In this document: in pieces, positions 24,969-32,305 of the stretch
Position numbering within the stretch: position 1 is the first letter of the stretch
Layout of the letters: each line of letters begins with the position of its first letter
Assembly (NCBI GenBank): GCA_027493055.1
Contig: JAPUDO010000124.1
Coordinates: 1-34,686 of the forward strand
Reading direction: 5' to 3'
DNA length: 34,686 bases
Origin: Niabella sp.
GTDB taxonomy: Bacteria > Bacteroidota > Bacteroidia > Chitinophagales > Chitinophagaceae
Notes under the pieces: generated by a model
Databases searched by the model: none
What the model saw: only the letters and a program-made list of their open reading frames with translations
What the model was told of the DNA's origin: nothing
Program-made: the position numbers and the translations under genes

Positions 24969-25508
24969 TTAATTATTATACTGGAATAAAAAACGGCCCA
25001 ACAAAAATATATCTGTGGAAAGGTTATGATGAAACATGCCCTGGTTCACTAAAAGCACTAAAGCCAATATGACCGACTGGTATCCCGCCAGGGGAATAAC
25101 GCTTACCTCCTTATTACGGTTGTAAAACAAACTGCATACTACCAGCAATAATGTTACCAGTAAAGAAGTTATGAAGAACAGCAGAAAATTTACTGCTGAA
25201 AATAATGGCGTGATGCTGATCCAGAATACGATATCTCCCGCACCTAATTTCCTGTTGATGACCTTTCCTGTTGTTTCTCCTTTAATCAAATAAAATAGCA
25301 ACAGGAAAAGAGTTACTACTATAACTATACCTGCGTTAAATAAAAGCTGATGCAGCACTGCTATCCATCTGCTTTGCAACAGCGTATATATGAAGATTGC
25401 AGCAAATAGCCCAACAAACAAAAACAGGTACACGCTACGCTCTTTCAAATCCATATAGGCAATGGAAAACAGTAATATAACAATTATGAAAAATAACAGC
25501 CCGGTCAT
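24969..25508 (-). CDS. Prepilin peptidase, short A24 type
   Basis: 179 aa, about six membrane helices. The two catalytic aspartates of the type IV prepilin peptidase family are visible: D20 in 'AYMDLKERSV' and D92 in 'KLGAGDIVFW' (the GxGD motif). The N-terminal methyltransferase domain and its cysteines found in GspO/PilD are absent, so it should cleave but not N-methylate pilins. It lies 5 bp after the pilin gene and 3 bp before gspE, an obvious functional set. Substrates should be the pilin at 25514 and the pseudopilin-like proteins encoded at 27976 and 28334. Confidence 0.85.
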   Translation of the reverse strand: MTGLLFFIIVILLFSIAYMDLKERSVYLFLFVGLFAAIFIYTLLQSRWIAVLHQLLFNAGIVIVVTLFLLLFYLIKGETTGKVINRKLGAGDIVFWISITPLFSAVNFLLFFITSLLVTLLLVVCSLFYNRNKEVSVIPLAGYQSVILALVLLVNQGMFHHNLSTDIFLLGRFLFQYNN

Positions 25509-25513
25509 TACAT

Positions 25514-25951
25514 TTAATCTGGCACCGTTTCTACCAGTTTTTTATTCTGATCAATTTCCCACTGGTTAAAAGTTCCGTCGCCATCAAAATCCGCCACCGC
25601 GGTAGCTCTTGCTCTGAAACCCTTTGGTGAGGCTTCGATAATTTCAATTGTATAATTCGCCTGACCACCTTGTGTTGTCAGTTGCTGCTGCTCATAAGAG
25701 AGGGCCGAAAGATCATCTGTATATACTGAATTCTCAAAAAAATAGGACCGCTGCAAAGTGTACACATGTTGTAGTTGCAATTTGGCTTCGGTACTTTTTG
25801 CCTTGGAAATTAAAGGCATGAGACTGGGTAAAGCAAGTAACACCAAAATTCCTATTATAATCAGCACAACCAACACTTCGGTAAGTGTAAAGCCAGGCAA
25901 ACCTGTTCCCATTTTCTTTCTTATTGAATCTCTGGTAAACAATAGCAACAT
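25514..25951 (-). CDS. gspG: Major pseudopilin (GspG-like)
   Basis: 145 aa. The prepilin signature LPG|FTLTEVLVVLIIIGILVLLALPSL puts the cleavage after G20 and the conserved Glu at mature position +5 (E25). The helix continues to about residue 70. A C-terminal loop DFDGDGTFNQWEID (121-134) has the acidic spacing of a calcium site, as in GspG. A second Met (residue 14, 25912) would give a seven-residue leader and may be the true start. The protein would polymerise into the pseudopilus that pushes cargo through the secretin. First gene of its operon, about 80 nt from the predicted transcript start at 26030. Confidence 0.9.
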   Translation of the reverse strand: MLLLFTRDSIRKKMGTGLPGFTLTEVLVVLIIIGILVLLALPSLMPLISKAKSTEAKLQLQHVYTLQRSYFFENSVYTDDLSALSYEQQQLTTQGGQANYTIEIIEASPKGFRARATAVADFDGDGTFNQWEIDQNKKLVETVPD

Positions 25952-26036
25952 TTAAAATATAAACTGAGCCCTTAAAAAAATTTTATCTAAAGAATTCAGT
26001 GACAATTCAACTCAATTAAAATCATGATGCACACAT

Positions 26037-26114
26037 CAAAGCTATGGACACTGAACCATTCAAAAAATACGTACTACTACGTATTTTTTGAAACAAAATG
26101 ATACACTACCTTAA
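26037..26114. promoter_or_regulatory. Divergent operator/promoter of both pilus operons (site 5)
   Basis: A perfect TACGTA-CTAC-TACGTA (26068-26083) in A6/T6 flanks lies between divergent operons. On the minus strand exactly 23 bp lead to TAGCTTTG (26044-26037), the pilin-operon -7 box. On the plus strand 23 bp lead to TACCTTAA (26107-26114), a partial -7 match. One site could therefore drive both directions, with the pilin side stronger by sequence. In plus orientation the 16-bp core is identical to the secretin site read in its gene direction. Confidence 0.78.
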
Positions 26115-26147
26115 CATTCAATTGTAGCTTTTAAAGATGGACACGCT

Positions 26148-26660
26148 ATGCTTAAAAATTTACTCACGCTGTCATTTATATTATTGATATCTATACCGGT
26201 CAATGCCCAATACTATAATGGCTATGTACGTATTGATTCTGCTGATCGCTCTTATATTTTCATGATAACCGATAACAGCAGAATAATCTCCCATACGAAA
26301 TACTACTATTGGTTCAAGTCAGGCCGAATACATACCACACAGGGAAGCTATTACGGCAGGTTACTACATGGCACTTACAAAGTAACAGATACAGAAAGAC
26401 ATTTATTGGAAGAAGGTAAATTCAGGAAAGGCCTAAAAACAGGACTATGGAGAACCTGGCATGAAAACGGAACACTCAAATCCAGCTGCAGGAGGCGCTT
26501 CTGGCTATTTGGCAGTGACTATAACATACGCGAATATGACCACAAAGGCAACCTCATCAAAAAAGGATATGAAAACAGCAAAAGGTTTACAGGATACCAG
26601 GTGGAATGGCACAATGACAGTGCTGTTGTTGTCCGGTATAAAAAAGGCATCCTGTTATAG
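26148..26660 (+). CDS. Exported MORN-type repeat protein
   Basis: 170 aa with a signal peptide (MLKNLLTLSFILLISIPVNAQ). The mature part has MORN_2-like strands with 'GRLLHGTYKVTDTERHLLEEGKFRKGLKTGLWRTWHENGTLKSSCR' and 'REYDHKGNLIKKGYENSKRFTGYQVEW'. Such repeats pair K-G-x-W or W-E-N-G turns and often bind partners or membranes. As first gene of the GspK-I-J-F operon it is probably a periplasmic accessory of the machine, but no known T2SS part looks like it, so its role is unknown. Just downstream of the shared operator. Confidence 0.65.
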   Translation: MLKNLLTLSFILLISIPVNAQYYNGYVRIDSADRSYIFMITDNSRIISHTKYYYWFKSGRIHTTQGSYYGRLLHGTYKVTDTERHLLEEGKFRKGLKTGLWRTWHENGTLKSSCRRRFWLFGSDYNIREYDHKGNLIKKGYENSKRFTGYQVEWHNDSAVVVRYKKGILL

Positions 26661-26701
26661 GCACCTCAAAATACTTCACCGTAACAAAGGAGAATACTCA
26701 A

Positions 26702-27967
26702 ATGGATTTCAAAACAAAGTTGTTGGCAGGCACACTCCTCTCCACACTTATGCTGGCATTAATACTGTTTACCAGCTGCAGTATCCTGTTACTAGGCTCT
26801 TACTATTTTAAATACCAGGTAATAAAAGACAGGATCGCAGAAAAGCTGGATGAAAATATGACAGCTGCTATTACCTTAGCTTTAAATGATCATCAACTCT
26901 ACAAAGAACCATATAGAGATAGCGCATTATTATTCGGCAACCCGGGAGATTCAGTATATTATAAAAAGACATTATGGGGTTTATTCCCTCTTGCTGCTAT
27001 CAGGGTGGTCTCAAAACAGAGAGAAAAAGAAAAAGCTTTTTTATATGGCGCTTCAGACCATCATTTAAAAAATGCCACCTTATATCTTGCAGATCACAAC
27101 AGGCCATTATCGTTGGTAGGTAACACTTATATTGAAGGAACCGTATTCTTACCAAAATCAGGGATACGAAGCGGTTTTTTTGACCAAAAAGGATTCTCGC
27201 GCAAAAAACTTATCGAGGGGACAATCGATTCCAGTAAAACCACACTGCCTGAAGTGAACCCGGTTTTTACTGAGCAATTCCAAATCTTTTCGAAACTAAT
27301 CTCCGGTACCATTCAATCTTTACTGCTACCCGAAGACAAAATAAACTCATTCCTAAATCCATCCATTATATATAAAGCCAATACCTGGGGTGTACTTAAC
27401 AACAGAAAGCTAGCGGGGAATATAATAGTAGTTGGCGACTCTATACTGGAAGCAGGTCCCAAAAGCCAACTGGAGAATATAATCATGGTAGCGCCTTACA
27501 TACGTTTTAAAGAAGGATTTGAAGGGTGTGTGCAGGCTATTGCACTGGACAGCATTACTATCGAAAAAAAATGCCGCCTTATATATCCGTCAGCCATTAT
27601 TGGTATTGGCAGAGATAATGTAACAGGAAATATGGGCTCCACGTTAAACATTTGCAAAGAGAGTATTGTGGAAGGCGTTGTGATGTCAATAACCGGAAAA
27701 GGAAAAACCAATATCAAACCTGTAATAAACATCGAAAAGGAAGGTATCATTAAGGGCCTTGTATTTACTACAGGTAATACTTACCTAAGCGGAACCGTTA
27801 AAGGGGCCATTTATACCGACTTCTTTTTTGAGCAACGGGGCCCTATGAGTATAGAAAACATGCTTACAGATGCTACTATCATAAAAAGCAACTGGTATCT
27901 GTGGGGCAACTACTTTTCCCTATTTAAGGATGCAGCAAGACAAAAGGTAATCAAATGGCTGGAATAA
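26702..27967 (+). CDS. Membrane-anchored GspK-like protein with beta-solenoid-like domain
   Basis: 421 aa. One N-terminal membrane segment (about residues 10-36, ending GSYYF) is followed by a helix (KYQVIKDRIAEKLDENMTAAITLALND). This layout recalls GspK or PilX, which also lack the +5 glutamate. A long beta-rich region follows (about 115-400) with repeated turns such as NATLYLADHN, TYIEGTVFLPKSG, GNIIVVGDSILEAG, KESIVEGVVMS, INIEKEGIIKGLVFTTG and TYLSGTVKGAIYTD, giving a bactofilin- or solenoid-like look. It is encoded just before the GspI- and GspJ-like genes, where the tip complex would be. The pseudopilin-tip role is inferred; the repeat region is unusual for GspK. Confidence 0.55.
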   Translation: MDFKTKLLAGTLLSTLMLALILFTSCSILLLGSYYFKYQVIKDRIAEKLDENMTAAITLALNDHQLYKEPYRDSALLFGNPGDSVYYKKTLWGLFPLAAIRVVSKQREKEKAFLYGASDHHLKNATLYLADHNRPLSLVGNTYIEGTVFLPKSGIRSGFFDQKGFSRKKLIEGTIDSSKTTLPEVNPVFTEQFQIFSKLISGTIQSLLLPEDKINSFLNPSIIYKANTWGVLNNRKLAGNIIVVGDSILEAGPKSQLENIIMVAPYIRFKEGFEGCVQAIALDSITIEKKCRLIYPSAIIGIGRDNVTGNMGSTLNICKESIVEGVVMSITGKGKTNIKPVINIEKEGIIKGLVFTTGNTYLSGTVKGAIYTDFFFEQRGPMSIENMLTDATIIKSNWYLWGNYFSLFKDAARQKVIKWLE

Positions 27968-27975
27968 GTAATATT

Positions 27976-28326
27976 ATGAAATACAAAATTGCAGCATCTT
28001 CCATAATAGAAGTTACAGTTGCTTTAGTTTTACTACTACTCCTGTTCTTCATTGTTATTGAGTTTTTAGTATCTGTAAGCAAAGCAGATTTTGAACTCCA
28101 TAAAGCTGAAGCAGCTTATACCCTGGATACATATATTACAAAAAATAAGCAAGAAAAAAACTTCTATACCACCAAAGAAATATTAAATGACTGGGAAGTG
28201 AGCCGGGAAGTGAAACAATATGAAAATAAAGATAGTTTACTGCAAATTGAATACAAAATTTACAGGAGAGACTCACTTATGGCTCCTTATTTGAAAAAAG
28301 CGGTATTAATTGATTTGAAGAATTAA
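27976..28326 (+). CDS. Minor pseudopilin, GspI-like
   Basis: 116 aa from the ATG at 27976. An upstream ATG at 27955 overlaps the previous gene by 13 bp and is less likely because it lengthens the leader. The start MKYKIAA|SSIIEVTVALVLLLLLFFIVIEF is a pseudopilin signal with Glu at mature +5 if cleavage follows A7, but the usual Gly at -1 is Ala. A short globular part follows with 'ILNDWEVSREVKQYENKDSLLQIEYKIY'. Size and order (K-like, I-like, J-like) suggest GspI, a minor tip subunit. Translationally coupled to its neighbours. Confidence 0.6.
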   Translation: MKYKIAASSIIEVTVALVLLLLLFFIVIEFLVSVSKADFELHKAEAAYTLDTYITKNKQEKNFYTTKEILNDWEVSREVKQYENKDSLLQIEYKIYRRDSLMAPYLKKAVLIDLKN

Positions 28327-28333
28327 AGCGAAC

Positions 28334-28876
28334 ATGGGCAGGACATTAAAAAACAAAAAGCTTTACTCCTTTACCTTACCGGAAATAGTAATAAGCCTGT
28401 TATTGATCTCAATATTATTTGCCACGGGGCTAACTATTTATACAATTATAAACAATCAGATCAATTTAATAATAAATCGGTATAAATTTTATAGCGACTT
28501 CTTTATAACCAAACAGGTGCTAAAAAGCGATTTTGCAAAACCGGGGACAGCAATCATTTCCGAAGACAGCAGCAGGATTGATCTGAATTACGGAGGAATG
28601 AAGGAACATCACCCTGCAAAAATATCTTATTTATTCGACAGCTCTTTTATACTTAGAATTGACGGTAGCCGGGCTGACACTTTAACGCCAGGTGGAATGA
28701 TCAGTAAAATACAGCTTTTATCGGATTCACTGCCACTCCTTAGTTCTGCAGAAATAGAAAGCTGGTATAAAGGTAAACCGATCTACATTCAACTGGAGAA
28801 AACCTATTCAACCAAAGACCTGTTTTCTATTATCCAACAAAATCAACAGATTCATGAGCAAGCCTATAGCAATTAA
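28334..28876 (+). CDS. Minor pseudopilin, GspJ-like
   Basis: 180 aa. The prepilin-type start KKLYS|FTLPEIVISLLLISILFATGLTIYTII has Glu at mature +5 (E17), but the -1 residue is Ser instead of Gly. The helix is followed by a beta-rich head (RIDLNYGGMKEHHPAKISYLFDSSFILRIDGSRADTLTPGG). Larger than the GspI-like protein, as GspJ is in T2SS. Its end overlaps gspF by 23 bp, so the two are very likely translationally coupled. Family membership by signal and order; J rather than H is inference. Confidence 0.65.
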   Translation: MGRTLKNKKLYSFTLPEIVISLLLISILFATGLTIYTIINNQINLIINRYKFYSDFFITKQVLKSDFAKPGTAIISEDSSRIDLNYGGMKEHHPAKISYLFDSSFILRIDGSRADTLTPGGMISKIQLLSDSLPLLSSAEIESWYKGKPIYIQLEKTYSTKDLFSIIQQNQQIHEQAYSN

Positions 28877-30023
28877 AGCAATCAGGAATATCAGGCAACC
28901 GGGAAAACCGGAAAAAACATATAACAGGAGCAATTTCTCTATAAAAAAGATAGAAGCATTCTTATCAAAAGACATCACCCTGCTTGGGAAGCCTTTTTCT
29001 GATAAGGTTAAGGAATCATTCTATCTTGAACTGGCAAGCCTGATGAGTGCCGGGCTCGACATTAAGAATTCGCTACAGTTAATCATGGATGAACAATCAA
29101 AAAAAACGGTTAAACTCATTTTAACGGAAGTGTTAGAAAAAGTAGTAAGTGGCAAAACACTTTCCCAATCGTTAAAAGAGAATAAAAGCTTTACGCCTTA
29201 TGAATACTTTACTTTAGAAATTGGAGAAGAGACCGGACAACTCGTTGCTGTGCTTAGCCAGCTTTCCATCTACTACAAAAACAGGATCAAACAAAGAAGA
29301 CAGATCATTAGCGCGCTCACCTATCCTGCTATTGTTCTGAGCGTTGCTTTACTGTCTGTTTCATTTATGCTGAATTATGTAGTGCCCATGTTTGCGGATG
29401 TATTCAAAAGATTTGGCGGAGACCTTCCATTTCTAACACAAAAAGTAATGGATTTGTCGCATTTTATGCAAGCATGGGCAGGAAGAGGCTTACTTTCATT
29501 CCTGATATTAATCGTCATACTGTTCTCCAATAAGCAAAAAACCTGGTACAAAAAATACAGGGACCATGTACTACAAAAAACGCCATTAGTGAAAGGCATT
29601 ATTTCTAAAATTTACCTGTCCAGGTTTTCATCTACTATGCAACTATTATTAGGGGCAAAAATCCCCCTGGTGCAGGCCCTTTCTTTAAGTAAACAGGTAA
29701 TAGGCTTTTACCCATTAGAACAATCACTTACCAAAATGGAATTAGATATTTTACAAGGTAAAGCGCTACACCAAAGCATGGCCGAATATAAAGTTTTTCC
29801 ATCCAAAATGGTAGCCCTTGTAAAAGTGGGTGAAGAAGTAAATCAATTAGAACTTTTTTTCAGGAACCTGAACGAGCGTTATTACGAGGAACTGGATTAT
29901 CAAACCACACAGCTAAGTAAATTTATTGAGCCTGTCATAATAGTTATACTGGGATTGGTTGTAGGTATTGTTCTAATTGCAATGTACCTGCCTATGTTTA
30001 ATATGGGGAATACAATTGGTTAG
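28854..30023 (+). CDS. gspF: Inner-membrane platform protein (GspF/PilC)
   Basis: 389 aa. Two T2SSF domains (about 55-178 and 255-380), each with the pattern 'L..LMSAGLDI.NSL...E.......L..V..G..LS..L......F......I..GE..G.L...L', and three membrane helices at about 157-178, 208-225 and 357-380. Characteristic text includes TYPAIVLSVALLSVSFMLNYVVPMFADVFKRFGGDLP and the C-terminal FIEPVIIVILGLVVGIVLIAMYLPMFNMGN. This protein is the rotating or central platform contacted by GspE and by the GspL/GspM complex encoded at 1428-3199. Last gene of its operon; no strong terminator is visible downstream. Confidence 0.92.
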   Translation: MSKPIAIKAIRNIRQPGKPEKTYNRSNFSIKKIEAFLSKDITLLGKPFSDKVKESFYLELASLMSAGLDIKNSLQLIMDEQSKKTVKLILTEVLEKVVSGKTLSQSLKENKSFTPYEYFTLEIGEETGQLVAVLSQLSIYYKNRIKQRRQIISALTYPAIVLSVALLSVSFMLNYVVPMFADVFKRFGGDLPFLTQKVMDLSHFMQAWAGRGLLSFLILIVILFSNKQKTWYKKYRDHVLQKTPLVKGIISKIYLSRFSSTMQLLLGAKIPLVQALSLSKQVIGFYPLEQSLTKMELDILQGKALHQSMAEYKVFPSKMVALVKVGEEVNQLELFFRNLNERYYEELDYQTTQLSKFIEPVIIVILGLVVGIVLIAMYLPMFNMGNTIG

Positions 30024-30524
30024 TAATCAATCTGAACGTATACTCTAGAATTTCTATACAGTTCTCACTCAAAATATGCATATAGCTTCATTTATACCTG
30101 TCATTGAAAGAAATGTAAATTTTTACCCTCAACCCTATCAATATGACACTGCGTAACCTTAAAATGAAAAAAATACACGCACCATAAAATGAAGATGTTT
30201 CCTTAAGTTTATTTTTATTAGTTCTTTGAGATTTTGATGTATTAAACCAATAAATTTGAAAGAGTAGTCCGATAGAATAAGGCTATCGCAAAAATCAGCT
30301 CCAAATTCTTGAAAAAACAGAAAGATCTGTTTATCCTTCACCGTATTTCATAGTTGAAGAAAAGAATATGTACTACTAATTAACAAGGTCTTGGCTATAC
30401 AACTCCACTATTTATAGTGAAGCTATGCATTCAGGGTGTTTTAAAAGTGGTGCCACAACCAAAGCATTTTAATACCACGATACAAGCCAGTAAAACTAAA
30501 TAAAAAAGCAGCTATTAAAAGACG

Positions 30525-30575
30525 AAAATACGTACTAATACCTATTTTATTTTTTAAGATACTTTAATACTATTG
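30525..30575 (+). promoter_or_regulatory. Operator and probable promoter of the LuxR-type gene (site 6)
   Basis: TACGTA-CTAA-TACCTA (30529-30544), one mismatch from perfect, followed after exactly 23 bp by TACTATTG (30568-30575), one mismatch from TANNTTTG. Predicted start near 30582 gives a leader of about 180 nt. The rest of 30024-30760 is gene-free apart from a doubtful 60-codon frame at 30159-30341. Implies that the regulator gene belongs to the same regulon. Confidence 0.65.
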
Positions 30576-30760
30576 TATTGAAATTAAAGCCCTAATAAAA
30601 CCTCTTATGAAAAAAAATTTTATTGTTTTTCAAGTAATGTAAAAGCTAAAAAAGCCATCTGTACTAAACCACATCTTCTGTAAGCGTTTTGGCATAAAGG
30701 TATCAATGTCAATACACTGCTCTAACCTAGCCAAAAACTTGCAGAACTAAAACGAATACC

Positions 30761-31366
30761 ATGAGTATATTAACCTTAACCAACTATGATCTGCCATCAG
30801 AATGTTCAGCTATTCTATTTAAAACGCTCGGAGACTCCATTGCTATTGAACACTGGGCAACCATCAATCAGGAAACATTTCATGAAGACGCTACTCTTAT
30901 AATATTTAAGGACTGCGGAGATTTACCTGAATCTATTTATAAGAACCCGGCAATCATCAATAGTAAAACAATTTTCATCTCAGAGAATTTTTCACTTAAA
31001 ACCATATACGAACTCTGTGCACACAATTTACTGAGCTTTATTGACTACAACGATTTATCTATCGCTACATTACAGGCAGCAATAGCAGCTTGCAGAATGG
31101 AAAGCTTATTCATATCCAGAACTATTCTCACTATTTTCAAAAGTGCTGCTCCCGCCGCAAAAAAGATAATACCGATATCTAAAAGAGAAATTGAAATAAT
31201 AAAACTTATTGGGGAAGAGCTTACAACGAAAGAAATTGCTTCCAGGCTATATCTCAGCAAAAGAACGGTTGACACACATCGGCAAAATTTAATGAGAAAG
31301 TTAAATGTGCGGAACAATATAGGGCTTATCAAAGTAGCTATTCAAAGACATCTCATTCGCTTCTGA
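30761..31366 (+). CDS. LuxR/NarL-type regulator with degenerate receiver
   Basis: 201 aa. The C-terminal HTH (about 136-200) is unmistakable: 'ISKREIEIIKLIGEELTTKEIASRLYLSKRTVDTHRQNLMRKLNVRNNIGLIKVAIQRHLI', with the SxREhEIhxLI and TVxTHRxNhMxKLxV signatures. The N-terminal ~125 residues have receiver-like alternation of strands and helices (ATLIIFKDCGDLP, KTIFISENFSLKTIYELCAHNLLSFIDYNDLSIATLQAAI), but the acidic pocket and phospho-acceptor Asp of a working receiver are not clear. No kinase gene is near. It is the only LuxR-type gene in the window, lies next to the pilus operon, and its own promoter carries the shared operator. I infer that it is the regulon's activator with autoregulation. 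Confidence 0.85.
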   Translation: MSILTLTNYDLPSECSAILFKTLGDSIAIEHWATINQETFHEDATLIIFKDCGDLPESIYKNPAIINSKTIFISENFSLKTIYELCAHNLLSFIDYNDLSIATLQAAIAACRMESLFISRTILTIFKSAAPAAKKIIPISKREIEIIKLIGEELTTKEIASRLYLSKRTVDTHRQNLMRKLNVRNNIGLIKVAIQRHLIRF

Positions 31367-31724
31367 TGAAACGATCTGCTCAGGTACAAACCAAATTTTA
31401 ACAGCTTTCCTGGTATATGAACTAACAATTTCATAGTAGCAGTTAGCGTAAAAAATCAGAGGTAAGTTTATGCCGTGACAGACCCAATTGTAATTATACG
31501 GAATGGATAACGCAACATATCTTACACCACAATCAAAATGCTGTAATGATTAAGTTGTAAAACGCAGAGAACTTGTCGATAGTTCATTCAAAACAGTAAG
31601 GAGTTCCCAGGCTACTTCTGTATTTAGCAATCCGACTCCGAACCAAGAATTTAGATTAGGTGATGATAGGCGAAGGATTTTATACTCAAGTATAGCTCGT
31701 TCTTATAATAAGTGTTTATAATCC

Positions 31725-31841
31725 AGTGTTAAGTTAATAAAGAATTGTCTTATTTAAAGTGAGTAGTGAATGGTCAGTTGTGAGTATATCTCCGCAATTA
31801 TTCACTATTCAATAATAACAACTCACACTTAACTTAACACT
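31725..31841. repeat. Inverted-repeat (MITE-like) element
   Basis: Perfect 13-bp terminal inverted repeats AGTGTTAAGTTAA (31725-31737) and TTAACTTAACACT (31829-31841) bound a 117-bp AT-rich element with partly self-complementary interior (gtgagtagtgaat / attcactattc). No open frame. The rest of 31367-32159 shows no gene. Confidence 0.55.
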
Positions 31842-32159
31842 AGTTGTCTGCACTGCCCGGAAAAGTGTTGATAAATCTATAATGATAGTTTTGATGCCGG
31901 TTCATTATTAGAAGCTCCGATGTTTGTGCCAGTCTCGGAAACTTTGGGTTGATTTTTCTTGATTTTAGTGGGAGTTCTTTCTTTATACTGTGGTGTGAGT
32001 AATTGGGTGTGTATTGATATTTGAGGTGTTACAAGTTATTGAAGATTAAATTAATAAGGAGGTTTTTCGAATCCTGTGTTCCTGACGTTTAAGGAAATCA
32101 ATTCCCTTCAATTCTTGTAAAGATGGAATGTTAAAAATTTTCAGGGCTAGAATCTCCCT

Positions 32160-32305
32160 TCAAACCTTCCTCCCAGGTCGTCCCTGTAAAATGATCATAT
32201 AGTTTCCCTTCCTTGCTGAACAATAGAAAGAAACAGTTGCTTCTCCATTTTTACCGGTAATGACATTTGAGCTCCTGTAAATTGTAATATTTTCCTGTGA
32301 GATTA
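32160..32305 (-). pseudogene. Remnant of an Ig/macroglobulin-like domain
   Basis: On the minus strand, in a different frame from the GH43 gene and running on from its stop, the DNA reads ENITIYRSSNVITGKNGEATVSFYCSARKGNYMIILQGR and stops at 32160-32162. The 'T.KNGEATVSFY.S...G.Y.I...G' pattern is typical of the last beta domain of macroglobulin-like or surface-anchored Bacteroidota proteins. Nothing upstream of it survives, so it is a displaced tail fragment. Confidence 0.35.

Noticed and set aside
26125-26132. TAGCTTTT as -7 box for the plus-strand pilus operon
   Set aside because: It is 41 bp from the operator instead of 23 and lacks the final G. TACCTTAA at 26107 fits the spacing but is a weaker match, so the exact plus-strand start is open.
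26225-26230. Isolated TACGTA, with others in coding DNA near 3182, 11341 and 15928
   Set aside because: None has a second half at 10-bp spacing or a spaced -7 box.
30159-30341. 60-codon minus-strand frame between gspF and the LuxR gene
   Set aside because: AT-rich, Phe/Ile-rich chance translation with no recognisable motif.
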